NCBI RefSeq assembly: GCF_013456555.2
Contig: NZ_CP059154.1
Span: forward strand, 2,170,001-2,234,000
Length of the DNA: 64,000 nucleotides
DNA from: Natrinema zhouii
GTDB taxonomy: Archaea > Halobacteriota > Halobacteria > Halobacteriales > Natrialbaceae
Reading direction: 5' to 3'
The notes beneath the pieces were generated by a model. The model did not search any database and was not told the DNA's origin. It was given only the letters and a program-made list of their open reading frames with translations. A program made the position numbers and the translations under genes. Within the stretch, counting starts at the first letter, position 1, and the number at the start of each line of letters is the position of its first letter. Of this stretch, positions 8,126 through 16,997 are shown piece by piece.

Positions 8126-10035
8126 TGCTCGAACCTCCCGCCGACGCGGTCGACGACGACGAAACTCGCGGCCGTGACGAACAACAGCACCGTTCCCATG
8201 GCGATCGCGGGACCGGAGCGGCGACCGAGATAGCGCTCGACGGCGACGGGCATGGTGTACGTCTGACTGCCGCTGGCCAAAATCACCGTCGAAGAGAACT
8301 CGCCGATCGAGATGGCGAAGGCGAAGGCGGCTCCGGCGACGATGCCGCTGGCCACCAGCGGAAGTTCCACGTCGCGGAGAGCCCGGTACCGAGAGGCCCC
8401 CAGCGCTCGAGCGGATTCGACCATCGCCGGATCGAGGTTCGCGAGCAGCGGCGAGACGTTGCGCGTGACGAAGGGGTAGGCCGCGACGGCGTGGGCGGCG
8501 ACGATCGCGACCGCGCCCGTCACCTGGAATCGCCAGCCGCCGGGCAGCGAGATGCCGAAGACGAGTCCCTGCAGCAAGCCGATTCCGAAGACGACACCGC
8601 TGACCGCGAGCGGCAACATCGCGAGCGTATCAACGACGGCCCCGCCCCGACCCGCTCGGACCGTCACCACCGAGACGATCACGCCCATCGGTACCGCGAC
8701 GACCAGCGTCGCGACCCCGAACAGCACCGAATTCCGAATCGCGATCCACGGCAGCGTCTGGTAGTCGGCCCCCTCGAGCTGGCGCTCGAGCAGGAACGCG
8801 TAGTGGCGCAGCGTGAACCCGCTTCCGTCGGTCACGCTGCCGACGACGAGACTCGCCATCGGGCCGACGAAGACGACGACGGTGACGAGTCCGTAGCCGA
8901 CGATCGCCAGTCTGCGCGGCGAGAGCGCCGTCCGGAGATCGGGAAAGAGCGGGGTTCGGGACGGTGCAGTAGCCCCTCGAGCCAGCCCGGACTGGGCGGA
9001 CTCGTACCGGAGGTAGGCGTAGGTCAGGGCGAGCGAGAGGATCGTCTCGAGGATCGCGAGCGTCGCGGCCTCGGCGTAGGCGAGCTGTCGAACGCGATCG
9101 TAGATCCAGACCTCGACGGTCGCGAGCTGCAGGCCGCCCAGCGCGAGCACGATGGGGAAGGTCATGAAGGTGAAGATGAAGGTCAACAGCGCGCCGGTCA
9201 GGACGGCCGGCAGGAGCTGCGGAACGACCACGTCGTGGAACGCGCGGCGCGGGCTCGCTCCAAGGCTTCGAGCGGTTTCGACGGCCCGTACGTCGACGGA
9301 CTCCCAGGCGGCGACGGTGACGCGAGCCACCAGCGGCGCGTTGTAGAACGCGTGGGCGACGATCACGATCGCGAGCGGATTCCACTCGATGAACGGGAAC
9401 GGCCCGAGTCCGCCGATCGCGAGGAGCTGGTTGAGCGTTCCCGCCCGCCCGAACATCGCGTAGAAGCCGACAGCGACCATGATTCCCGGCAGGACGAAGG
9501 GCAGGATCGTCAGCGACCGCAACGTCCGCCGACCACGGAACTCGTAGTTCGCGAGCACGTACGCGGCGGGGAGCCCCAGCGCGACGCTCGCGACCGTCGA
9601 CAGCGCGGCCTGATAGGCCGTAAATCCGAACAGGCCCTTGCGGACGGCGGGCGCGTCGACCTGCGGCCACGGAACGGGAAGATCGAGGCCCGGGAGCGGA
9701 TACTCGAGCGAGACCGAGAGCGAGATAGCCGCGAGCCAGCCGACGAGCGACTCGAGGTGGCCGCGAACCGCCAGCGGCTCCGCGAAGATGTCCGCGAGCA
9801 CCCCGAAATAGAACGGGTCGGTGAGGACCGCGCGGAAGAACGCGAGCGTGGCCGCGCCGTCGTCGAAGACGGCGTTGACGAAGACGACGCCGACCGGCAG
9901 ATAGAGCATGACAGCGAGGATGGCAGCCGTCGCCAGCGCCGTCAGGGCGAGCGCGTGGCGCTCGAGCCAGCGGCGAGCGGCGGCTGATCGATGCCAGCGT
10001 CGGCCGAAACGGCTGGAGCCTCCCGGTCGGGACAC
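8122..10035 (-). CDS. thiP: ABC importer permease, two fused transmembrane domains (ThiP-like)
   Basis: A 637-residue membrane protein with two BPD_transp_1 halves. Each half carries an EAA-type coupling loop: one near RSLGASPRRAFHDVVVPQ and the other near RALGASRYRALRDVELPL. It is about 100 residues longer than E. coli ThiP. The extra length lies between the first membrane helix and the first permease domain (about 60-155) and partly as a central linker. The start is GTG at 10035, four bases after the binding-protein stop. Fused two-domain permeases are usual for thiamine and Fe(III) importers. Confidence 0.85.
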   Translation of the reverse strand: MSRPGGSSRFGRRWHRSAAARRWLERHALALTALATAAILAVMLYLPVGVVFVNAVFDDGAATLAFFRAVLTDPFYFGVLADIFAEPLAVRGHLESLVGWLAAISLSVSLEYPLPGLDLPVPWPQVDAPAVRKGLFGFTAYQAALSTVASVALGLPAAYVLANYEFRGRRTLRSLTILPFVLPGIMVAVGFYAMFGRAGTLNQLLAIGGLGPFPFIEWNPLAIVIVAHAFYNAPLVARVTVAAWESVDVRAVETARSLGASPRRAFHDVVVPQLLPAVLTGALLTFIFTFMTFPIVLALGGLQLATVEVWIYDRVRQLAYAEAATLAILETILSLALTYAYLRYESAQSGLARGATAPSRTPLFPDLRTALSPRRLAIVGYGLVTVVVFVGPMASLVVGSVTDGSGFTLRHYAFLLERQLEGADYQTLPWIAIRNSVLFGVATLVVAVPMGVIVSVVTVRAGRGGAVVDTLAMLPLAVSGVVFGIGLLQGLVFGISLPGGWRFQVTGAVAIVAAHAVAAYPFVTRNVSPLLANLDPAMVESARALGASRYRALRDVELPLVASGIVAGAAFAFAISIGEFSSTVILASGSQTYTMPVAVERYLGRRSGPAIAMGTVLLFVTAASFVVVDRVGGRFEQ

Positions 10036-10039
10036 GGAC

Positions 10040-11155
10040 CTACTGGCTGGCGAATTCGCGCGCCCAGTCTTCGACCCAGCCGTCGAGGTTGCCCCGGAGA
10101 TCGTCGTAGCCGATCGTCACCGCTTCCGGCGGCACGTGTGCATACCGGTCGAACTCATTGTCGAGGTCGACGTACTCCGATTCGACGGCCGGGAACTGGA
10201 CGTTGCGCTGGGCGATGACTGCCTGGGCCTCGCTCGAGAGGGCGAAATCGAGGAACTCGTAGGCGAGATCGAGTTCGGCCGCTCCCTCGAAGATTCCCAT
10301 CCCCTCGGGGTTCGCGTACCCCTGATCGTTCGGGAACGCAACCTGATGGCGACTCATATCGTAGTTATAGTCGTTGGCGAACACCTGATCGGTCGAGTAA
10401 GAGACGACCATCGGCCGTTCTTCGTTCATGTACGCCGCGCTGTACGACTGGTCCCAGCTCTCGAGGATACGGACGCCGTTGTCGTCGAGTGAACGCCAGT
10501 AGTCGAGATACCCGTCCTCGCCGTAGGCGTCGATCGTCCACAACAGGAAGGCCTGTCCCGAGTCCGAACTCTGGGCGCTCTGGGCGAGCAGCGCGTCCTC
10601 GTAGGCCGGTTCGGTCAGGTCGTCGAGCGTCTCGGGTTCGTCGACGACGGTTTCGTCGTACACGAGGCAGATGTACCCCGTGTCGTAGGCGAGCACTCGG
10701 CCGTGGGGATCGCCCATGTCGAGTCCGTCGCGGATCCGCCGGGAGTTGTCGATCCGGTCGACGTTGAGTTCCCGAAGGAGCCCGCCCTCGTCGAGGGTGT
10801 CGTCGATGCGGACGAGGTCGTCGATATTCGCCCCGAGATAGACGTCGGCATCGATGTCAGCGTTTTGCTGTTCGCGATCGATGTAGTCGTTGATCGCGTT
10901 GTTCGGAGTGGTCCACTCCAGTGTGGCGTCGGAATATTCCTCCTCGAACGCCTCCTTGAGCCACGGGCCGGCTGTGCCCTCGCCGTCGACCATCGTCTCG
11001 TAGGTCGCGACCCGAAGCTCTCCCGTGAGGTCCGGATCGTCCGGTTCGGGATCGCCGTCGTCGTCGGAACTATCGTTCTCGTCGCGAGTCAAGCAGCCGG
11101 CGATGCCGGCGACGGCACTCCCACCGACTGCGCCGACGAACGCTCGTCGTTTCAT
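10040..11155 (-). CDS. thiB: Thiamine-type ABC substrate-binding lipoprotein
   Basis: A 371-residue precursor. The N-terminus has a twin arginine (KRRAFVG) and a lipobox ending IAGC at about residue 22, followed by a disordered Asp/Glu/Ser stretch; haloarchaeal lipoproteins of this form are exported by Tat and anchored outside the membrane. The mature part aligns by eye with thiamine-binding TbpA: AYDTGYICLVYDE, then FLLWTIDAYG, then SWDQSYSAAY. It is the first gene of a three-gene operon with thiP and thiQ. The ATG at 11155 was chosen because the signal peptide starts there. A palindromic TATA-like box lies 27 bases upstream. Confidence 0.8.
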   Translation of the reverse strand: MKRRAFVGAVGGSAVAGIAGCLTRDENDSSDDDGDPEPDDPDLTGELRVATYETMVDGEGTAGPWLKEAFEEEYSDATLEWTTPNNAINDYIDREQQNADIDADVYLGANIDDLVRIDDTLDEGGLLRELNVDRIDNSRRIRDGLDMGDPHGRVLAYDTGYICLVYDETVVDEPETLDDLTEPAYEDALLAQSAQSSDSGQAFLLWTIDAYGEDGYLDYWRSLDDNGVRILESWDQSYSAAYMNEERPMVVSYSTDQVFANDYNYDMSRHQVAFPNDQGYANPEGMGIFEGAAELDLAYEFLDFALSSEAQAVIAQRNVQFPAVESEYVDLDNEFDRYAHVPPEAVTIGYDDLRGNLDGWVEDWAREFASQ

Positions 11156-11177
11156 TACCCGGTGGTTGCACTGAGTT

Positions 11178-11187
11178 GTCTTAAGAC
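11178..11187. promoter_or_regulatory. Palindromic TATA-like box between thiB and the AI-2E family gene
   Basis: The ten bases GTCTTAAGAC form a perfect palindrome with a TTAA core. Its centre is about 27 bases upstream of the thiB ATG and about 34 bases upstream of the preferred GTG of the divergent gene, so it could serve transcription in both directions. This is inferred from spacing; no TPP riboswitch core motif is seen in this spacer. Confidence 0.4.
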
Positions 11188-11216
11188 TCTTGATCGGTCG
11201 ACGCTCCGTTTCGACG

Positions 11217-12380
11217 GTGTCACTCGAGCCGAAAGACTTTGTCCGCCGGGTGATAGTCACGGCTGTGACAGGAATTTCGACAGGGAACGCACGCGCGGAC
11301 AGACGCCGTCGGTACGTCCTCGCGGGAATCGTCGTCTCGATCGGCGTCGTGACCGGGGCAATTTTGCTCGAGGTGCTCGGAACGATCCTCTTCGCGCTCA
11401 CCGTGGCGTACGTCCTCATGCCGGTCCAGCGGTGGCTCGTCAGGCGCGGGCTCACCGAGTGGACCGGCGCGCTCGCGGCGACCCTGATCGGCTTCGTGAG
11501 TGCAGTCGCCGTCTTCTCGCCGCTGATCATCGCGCTCTACTTTCGGCTCGAGCAGGTCGTCGACCTCGTCGCGTCGCTGCCGCCGGAGCTATCGATCTCG
11601 GTCTTTGGAATGACGTATTCGGTCGAAGCCGGTCAAGTACAGGCCTCCATTCTCGACTTCCTCAGCGGGGCCGCGACCTCGTTCGCGCTGGAACTGCCGG
11701 TGCTCGCGATCAAGTTCGCGCTGTTCGTCGTTCTTCTGTTCGGGCTGCTACTCAAGGGCAGTGAGGCGGGCCGGGCCGCCATCGCACCGATTCCACACGA
11801 CTATCGAGACATCGTCTACGCGCTCGCCCGACGGGCCCGCGAGACGCTGTACGCCATCTACGTCCTGCAGCTGGCAACGTCGCTTGCGACGCTGGCCGTC
11901 GCATACCCGTTGTTCTGGGCGCTGGGCTACGAGGCGGCGATGACACTGGCGATCGCCGCCGCGGTCTTGCAGTTCGTCCCGATCATCGGGCCGAGCATGC
12001 TCGTCGTTCCGATCACGCTCTATCACGTCGCCGTCGGCGACCTCGTCGCAGCGACGCTGATCGGCGTGCTCGGCCTCGGCCTCATCGCTTGGCTGCCCGA
12101 CATCGCCGTCCGCCCGCGACTCGCCAGACGATCGGCCGGCTTTTCCGGCAGCCTCTACTTCGTCGGGTTCACCGGCGGGCTCTTCACCCTCGGTGCAATC
12201 GGTGTCGTCGTCGGCCCGCTGATCGTCGCCGTCTTCGTGGAAGCCGTCGACCTGCTCGCCGACGAGGTCAACAGCGACGCCACGTTCACCGAACTCGTCG
12301 ACGACCCCGAGGAGCCGCCGACCGATCTCGGCGAGACGGAGACGACATTCGAAGAGTCGAGTTCGCACGGCGACGACTGA
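11217..12380 (+). CDS. AI-2E family transporter (membrane permease)
   Basis: A 387-residue membrane protein of the AI-2E/TqsA/PerM family with about eight hydrophobic segments. The C-terminal half contains the family stretch FVPIIGPSM and, later, GAIGVVVGPLIV. A long acidic soluble tail follows. Family members export or exchange small molecules or ions (some are Na+/H+ antiporters), so the autoinducer name need not apply. The GTG at 11217 is preferred because upstream TTG at 11190 lies almost on the promoter. It is divergent from thiB. Confidence 0.8.
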   Translation: MSLEPKDFVRRVIVTAVTGISTGNARADRRRRYVLAGIVVSIGVVTGAILLEVLGTILFALTVAYVLMPVQRWLVRRGLTEWTGALAATLIGFVSAVAVFSPLIIALYFRLEQVVDLVASLPPELSISVFGMTYSVEAGQVQASILDFLSGAATSFALELPVLAIKFALFVVLLFGLLLKGSEAGRAAIAPIPHDYRDIVYALARRARETLYAIYVLQLATSLATLAVAYPLFWALGYEAAMTLAIAAAVLQFVPIIGPSMLVVPITLYHVAVGDLVAATLIGVLGLGLIAWLPDIAVRPRLARRSAGFSGSLYFVGFTGGLFTLGAIGVVVGPLIVAVFVEAVDLLADEVNSDATFTELVDDPEEPPTDLGETETTFEESSSHGDD

Positions 12381-12465
12381 GGCCGTCAGACAGTCCGATT
12401 CACGCGCCGACGACGGACTCCCTCGGACCACCGATACTTTTCTCCCTCCCGCCCCTTGGTTCGGT

Positions 12466-13038
12466 ATGGTTCGGGGTCGAACGATCGTCAACGCGGGCAT
12501 CGGCGCTGTCATCGGCGTCGTCCTCGGTTTCATTCCGTTCTCGCCGGTCCTCGGCGGTGTCGTGGCGGGATTTCTCGAGGGACCGGACGAACGAGCAGGC
12601 GCGGTCGCGGGCGCCCTGTCCGGGGCGATCGCGTTCGTTCCCCTCGCAGGGATCGGGTTCCTCCTCTTCGGGTTCCTCAGTCTCGGACTGGCCGGTGGCG
12701 TCCCCATCGAAGGTGTCGCCCTGTTTGCGCTCGTGATCCTCGGCGTCGGGGCCTTCGTTCTGCTCTACACCGTCGGCCTGTCGCTGCTCGGTGGCTATCT
12801 GGGTGCGTACCTCGCACGCGAATACCCCGCCCAACACCGACGAACGCGGGAGACGGTGGGGTTCGAGACGGGCTCGACGGAACCGTCTCGCACAGCCGAC
12901 GTCACGTCGAGATCGGACCGCGAGTTCGGTCGTGAATCGGATTCAATGCTCGAGGACAGGGACTCGAGCGGACGAGCGGACGATCGATACGTAGAGAGGG
13001 AGCGTGACCGCGACCGCGGATCGGATCAGGAGCGGTGA
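12466..13038 (+). CDS. DUF5518-type membrane protein
   Basis: A 190-residue protein with four hydrophobic helices in the first 120 residues, rich in glycine (GVVAGFLEGP, then GALSGAIAFVPLAG). This is the pattern of the haloarchaeal DUF5518 family. The last 70 residues are a charged, Arg/Asp/Ser-rich cytoplasmic tail. Function is unknown. It follows the AI-2E family gene by 85 bases on the same strand and could be co-transcribed. Confidence 0.7.
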   Translation: MVRGRTIVNAGIGAVIGVVLGFIPFSPVLGGVVAGFLEGPDERAGAVAGALSGAIAFVPLAGIGFLLFGFLSLGLAGGVPIEGVALFALVILGVGAFVLLYTVGLSLLGGYLGAYLAREYPAQHRRTRETVGFETGSTEPSRTADVTSRSDREFGRESDSMLEDRDSSGRADDRYVERERDRDRGSDQER

Positions 13039-13187
13039 GCAGGCCGAGACGATAGCAGCATACCAGCGACCGAACGAATCGGCTTGGGAGGTGTGGCTTT
13101 TCCTTGCCGCTCCGGTAGCAGCACACGCCTCTCTGAATTCTCATCCGGCGCTCCATTCACAGCTACTTCCGATGAATGCCGATCACC

Positions 13188-14573
13188 TCATTCGTACCTG
13201 AGCGCGTCGATCGGATCCGTCCGCGCGGCCCGCCAGGCCGGATACAGCCCCGCGAGAATCCCGACGAGTATCCCCACGGCGATGGCGATCGCGACGTACT
13301 CGAGGGGGTAGACCAGCGGGAGATCGACGTACTGCGCCCCGAGATAGCCCCCGATGAGCCCGAGTGCCGTTCCCAGGACTGCACCGATCACACCCAGAAT
13401 CACCGATTCGGTCAGGAACAGCCCGAGCACGTCGCGGTTCTGCGCGCCGACGGCTTTCATGATGCCGATCTCGCGGGTCCGCTCGGTGACGCTGACGAGC
13501 ATGATGTTCGCGATCCCGATCGAGCCGACGAGCAGGGAGATGGCCGCGATGCCGACGATGAAGTTCCGCAGGAGATCCAGCACGTCCTGGAGCTGACCGA
13601 GCAGTTCGGTACTCGTCTGAAACTGCACCTCGAGGTCGTCGCTCAGGAACTCGCTCGCATCGGAGGCGTCGCTCTCGAGGTAGTCGGTCGCGCTCTCGCG
13701 GGCCGCGTCGATGTCGGACTGGTCGGCGGATTCGGCCTCCACGATGATCGCCAGAAACCGTGCGTCACTGCTCGTGTCGCCCCCGCTGCCACCGCTCCCG
13801 TCACCGGCGCTTCCGTTACCGGTGCTTTCGTTGCTGGAACTCTCGTTTCCACCGCTTCCGTTGCCGTCGCTCTCGGTTCCGCCGCCGTTACTCTCATCGT
13901 CACCCCCGAATCCCAGCCCGACTGCCTGTTCGGCGTAGTAGGGATCAGTCGGCACGTAGACCCGCGGCGAGGACTCGAACCCCTCGAACGGACTCAGTCC
14001 CTCGCTGGTATCGGTGATACCGACCACCTCGAGCGTCGTCTCTTGGCCGCCGAGGATCGTCACCGTCAGTTCGTCACCGACGCTGACGTTCTCCTCGAAC
14101 TGGCCCGCCGCTGCGGGGTTGATCACCGCCTCGTGCTCGCCCGTTTCGAACTGCCTGCCCTCGGTCAGCCGCTCCTCGCGGATGTACGACGGCCCCGACG
14201 CGATCAGCCCGTTGCCCTGTGCGACCTGCTCCTCGCCGTTCGAGATCGCCTGCGTCTGGATCGTCGCGTAGCCGTAGGCCGCCTCGACCTCCTCGAGGTC
14301 CTCGACCGCCGCGAGGTCGTCCGGTGTGAAGACGGGCTGGGCGCCCGCCAGCGGGCCGCCCTCGGTATCGGGTTCGGCGGCCCAGCCGTAGACGTTGCGC
14401 TGGTCGTCAGGGCTGATGTCGCCGATCACGCCGGCCTGCAGGCTCGCGCCCAGCGTGACGAACGTGATCACCGCCGCGATGCCGATCACGATTCCCAGCG
14501 TCGTCAGCGCCGACCGAAGCCGGTGGCCGCGGATCGACCGCCACGCGAGCCGTAGGCTCTCGAGCGGGTTCAT
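13188..14573 (-). CDS. MacB/FtsX-like ABC transporter permease
   Basis: A 461-residue permease with one N-terminal membrane helix (about 18-42), a large extracellular MacB_PCD domain, then three C-terminal helices of the FtsX domain. ERTREIGIMKAVGA, the coupling motif of the family, lies just before the final helices. A low-complexity Gly/Ser/Asn/Glu insert occupies about residues 222-272 and is probably a flexible extracellular loop. With the ATPase at 14570-15346 it should act as a mechanotransmission or export complex for lipoprotein, peptide or lipid cargo. Its ATG overlaps the ATPase stop by four bases. Confidence 0.85.
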   Translation of the reverse strand: MNPLESLRLAWRSIRGHRLRSALTTLGIVIGIAAVITFVTLGASLQAGVIGDISPDDQRNVYGWAAEPDTEGGPLAGAQPVFTPDDLAAVEDLEEVEAAYGYATIQTQAISNGEEQVAQGNGLIASGPSYIREERLTEGRQFETGEHEAVINPAAAGQFEENVSVGDELTVTILGGQETTLEVVGITDTSEGLSPFEGFESSPRVYVPTDPYYAEQAVGLGFGGDDESNGGGTESDGNGSGGNESSSNESTGNGSAGDGSGGSGGDTSSDARFLAIIVEAESADQSDIDAARESATDYLESDASDASEFLSDDLEVQFQTSTELLGQLQDVLDLLRNFIVGIAAISLLVGSIGIANIMLVSVTERTREIGIMKAVGAQNRDVLGLFLTESVILGVIGAVLGTALGLIGGYLGAQYVDLPLVYPLEYVAIAIAVGILVGILAGLYPAWRAARTDPIDALRYE

Positions 14574-15346
14574 TCGGCGTCGCCTCCGCCGTTCCGCCTT
14601 CCCTCGCGTCCCGTTCCCCGACCCGCCGCCGATCCCGCCCGCGACTCGCTGCTCCCCTCAAGGTCCTCGATCCGTTCGATTTTCCCGTCGAGCAGGTGGA
14701 CGATTCGGTCGGCCCGCTCGGCGACGTGGCGCTCGTGGGTGACGACGAGCATCGTGGTCCCGCCACCGTGGAACTCGTCGAAGAGGTCCAGAATATCCGC
14801 CTCGGTGTCGGTGTCGAGGTTCCCCGACGGCTCGTCGGCCAGCACGATCGCCGGGTCGTTGACCAGCGCCCGGGCGAGCGCCACCCGCTGGCGCTGGCCG
14901 CCCGAGAGTTCGTTGGGTTGGTGATCCGCTCGATCGGCCAGGCCGACGCGCTCGAGCAGGGCACGCGCACGCTCGCGGCGCTCGGATCGACCCACGTTCT
15001 GAAACAGCTGCGGTAACGCCACGTTCTCGACGGCGTTCAGTCGCGGCATCAGGTTGAACGTCTGGAAGACGAACCCCACTTCGGTCCCCCGCAGGCGGGT
15101 CCGTTCGCGGTCCCCGAGCGCCCCGACCTCGCGACCCCCGACGACGACCGTGCCCTCGGTCGGCGTATCGAGACAGCCCACGAGATTCATCAGCGTCGAT
15201 TTGCCGGAGCCGCTCGGTCCCATGATCGCGGTGTAGGATCCCTGTGGGACCTCGAGGGAGACGCCATCGAGTGCGTGGACCGGTTCGCCGATGCGGTAGG
15301 TTTTGCGGACGTTCGAGAGGGAGACGGCCGTGTCCGAAGTCGCCAT
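14570..15346 (-). CDS. MacB/LolD-like ABC transporter ATP-binding protein
   Basis: A 258-residue ATPase with Walker A GPSGSGKST near residue 42, the Q-loop in FQTFNLMPRL, the signature LSGGQ, Walker B IVLADEPSGNLD and H-loop VTHE. The SGNLD sequence after Walker B is typical of the LolD/MacB/FtsE group. The C-terminal 30 residues are low-complexity Gly/Arg/Ser. It is the first gene of a two-gene operon with the permease, joined by a four-base overlap. Confidence 0.88.
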   Translation of the reverse strand: MATSDTAVSLSNVRKTYRIGEPVHALDGVSLEVPQGSYTAIMGPSGSGKSTLMNLVGCLDTPTEGTVVVGGREVGALGDRERTRLRGTEVGFVFQTFNLMPRLNAVENVALPQLFQNVGRSERRERARALLERVGLADRADHQPNELSGGQRQRVALARALVNDPAIVLADEPSGNLDTDTEADILDLFDEFHGGGTTMLVVTHERHVAERADRIVHLLDGKIERIEDLEGSSESRAGSAAGRGTGREGRRNGGGDAE

Positions 15347-15433
15347 GCGCGTTCGACCACGGACGATTCAAAAAAGGTTCGGCGCGGCGGCAGCCCGCAA
15401 GCGGTCACGGACCACGAACTGCCGGTGGCTTCG

Positions 15434-15733
15434 CTACCACTCGCTACTGACCGTTCCGTCCTGTGTCGGATCTCCACTCGTCACGTCGTTACGGACAATG
15501 ACGTAGACGATGAGGGCGACGACTCCCACGGGGAGAAGCAGAAACAGTAATGCGGCGATGCCGATCGACCACAAGAGTTCGTTGTTTTCGCGCTTTGAAG
15601 CGTCCTTATACACCCAGTAGCCGCCGATGGCGGCGATGATAATCCCGATTACCGTTCCGATGAGGATGATCGTCGGGTCGAGGGCGGGCGCTTCGCCGCC
15701 GGACTGCAGCGGAAGGAAGGCGAATTGCAACAT
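15434..15733 (-). CDS. Small membrane protein with two transmembrane helices (hypothetical)
   Basis: A 99-residue protein if started at the ATG at 15733; the frame is open 15 codons further. Two hydrophobic helices (about 19-40 and 54-78) are separated by a short charged loop, KDASKRENNELLW. This hairpin layout resembles haloarchaeal proteins with a PLD-nuclease N-terminal-like motif, but I cannot confirm the family. The tail is acidic. It lies upstream of the MacB-like operon on the same strand, 87 bases away, and may or may not belong to it. Confidence 0.6.
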   Translation of the reverse strand: MLQFAFLPLQSGGEAPALDPTIILIGTVIGIIIAAIGGYWVYKDASKRENNELLWSIGIAALLFLLLPVGVVALIVYVIVRNDVTSGDPTQDGTVSSEW

Positions 15734-15898
15734 TATCTCACCCGCCTTGAGCGGTCGATCGTTCGGACACGGGACCATCGGTGTCGGTCGATACCGGCTC
15801 GACCGACGGGACGTGGAGTACGTTCGTTCATTGTGTCACTCTCCAATTGATATACAATAAACACTAACTAAAGATCTTTCCATTGACAGCATGCCGGG

Positions 15899-15919
15899 TC
15901 GCCACGATATTAGTGGCGA
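15899..15919. promoter_or_regulatory. Short inverted repeat in the spacer before the ABC-2 export genes
   Basis: TCGCCAC and GTGGCGA form a perfect seven-base stem around a seven-base loop. The element sits between two divergent genes in otherwise AT-rich sequence. It could be a protein-binding site or a fold in RNA; there is no following T-run, so a terminator is unlikely. Confidence 0.3.
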
Positions 15920-16014
15920 GTACGGCCGGTCGTCCGTCGCATCACCGTTTACTGAAGGCCGAGGGTACAGGTGTCGTTACGTTTCCCTCGTGTCGCTGCT
16001 TCCCTAGCCGATGA

Positions 16015-16031
16015 GGTAACATATTTGTACC
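16015..16031 (+). promoter_or_regulatory. TATA-like box flanked by short inverted arms
   Basis: CATATTTG lies about 30 bases before the GTG of the ABC ATPase gene at 16056, the spacing of a leaderless haloarchaeal promoter. It is enclosed by GGTA and TACC arms, so a repressor binding here would cover the TATA region. The arms are short and the regulatory role is inferred. Confidence 0.35.
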
Positions 16032-16055
16032 TAGAAAAACTATCTTACTTGAACA

Positions 16056-16997
16056 GTGCCCTCCATAGACATCTCAGACGTGACGAAGCGATACGGTACC
16101 GAAACGGCCCTCGAGGGATTGGACCTCACCGTCGAACAGGGCGAAATATACGGTTTTCTCGGTCCGAACGGCGCGGGAAAGTCGACGACGATTAATCTCG
16201 TGCTGGATTTCATTCGGCCGACCCGGGGTGAGGTGCGCGTCTTCGACCTGGACGCCCAGTCCGACAGCCTCGAGATCCGCAAGCGGACCGGCATCCTCCC
16301 CGAAGGTGCCGAACTGTACGACCGCCTGACCGGCCGTCAGCACGTCAAATTCGCGATCGAATCGAAACGAGCCGACGACGATCCCGACGAACTCCTCGAA
16401 CGGGTCGGGCTCTCGGCCGCCGACGCCGACCGGAAGGCCGGCGGCTACTCGAAAGGGATGGCCCAGCGACTCATGCTCGCGACGGCGCTGGTCGGCGAGC
16501 CCGACCTGCTGATCCTCGACGAACCCTCGACGGGTCTCGATCCGAACGGTGCCCGCGAGATGCGCGAGATCATTCGCGAGGAGAACGCCCGCGGCGCGAC
16601 CGTCTTCTTCTCCTCGCACGTCCTCGGCCAGGTCGAAGCGGTCTGCGACCGCGTCGGCATCCTCCGGGACGGCGACCTGATCGCCGAAGACACCGTCGAA
16701 GGGCTCCGCGACGCCACGCCGGACCAGACCCGGCTTCGCGTGACCCTCGACCGCGTCCCGGACGACTCCTCGGCCGCGCTCAAGGCGGTCGAATCGGTCG
16801 ACGGCGTCTCGTCGGTGACGCCCGAGGGCCGAACCATCGTCGTCGCCTGCGAGGACCGGGCGAAGACGACCGTGTTGCACACCATCGAGGAGTACGGCGT
16901 GACCGTCGAGGACTTCGAAACCGACGAGTCCTCGCTCGAGGACCTGTTCATGGCCTACACGTCCGATTCGGCCGATAGTACGGGGGTGGTACAATGA
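16056..16997 (+). CDS. ABC-2 type exporter ATP-binding protein
   Basis: A 313-residue ATPase with Walker A GPNGAGKST near residue 36, the signature YSKGMAQR in the degenerate form usual for ABC-2/CcmA-like subunits, Walker B LLILDEPSTGLDP and an H-loop SSHVL. The ~90-residue C-terminal extension matches drug or copper-processing (NosF-like) exporters. The start is GTG at 16056. It is coupled to the permease by a four-base ATGA overlap. Cargo is unknown. Confidence 0.85.
   Translation: MPSIDISDVTKRYGTETALEGLDLTVEQGEIYGFLGPNGAGKSTTINLVLDFIRPTRGEVRVFDLDAQSDSLEIRKRTGILPEGAELYDRLTGRQHVKFAIESKRADDDPDELLERVGLSAADADRKAGGYSKGMAQRLMLATALVGEPDLLILDEPSTGLDPNGAREMREIIREENARGATVFFSSHVLGQVEAVCDRVGILRDGDLIAEDTVEGLRDATPDQTRLRVTLDRVPDDSSAALKAVESVDGVSSVTPEGRTIVVACEDRAKTTVLHTIEEYGVTVEDFETDESSLEDLFMAYTSDSADSTGVVQ

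Noticed and set aside
8491..9987. A 498-residue Arg/Asp/Glu-rich open frame antisense to thiP
   Set aside because: Composition is that of reversed membrane-protein codons. The thiP frame explains the sequence completely.
11156..11216. A TPP riboswitch before thiB
   Set aside because: The spacer is short, and the CUGAGA and ACCUGA core motifs are not present on the transcript strand. Only a palindromic TATA-like box is seen.
13740..13900. A tandem DNA repeat in the MacB-like permease
   Set aside because: The protein is Gly/Ser/Asn-rich, but the underlying bases do not show a regular period. Treated as low-complexity coding.
13176..14555. A 459-residue frame antisense to the MacB-like permease
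   Set aside because: Composition and overlap indicate a shadow. The permease has clear family motifs.
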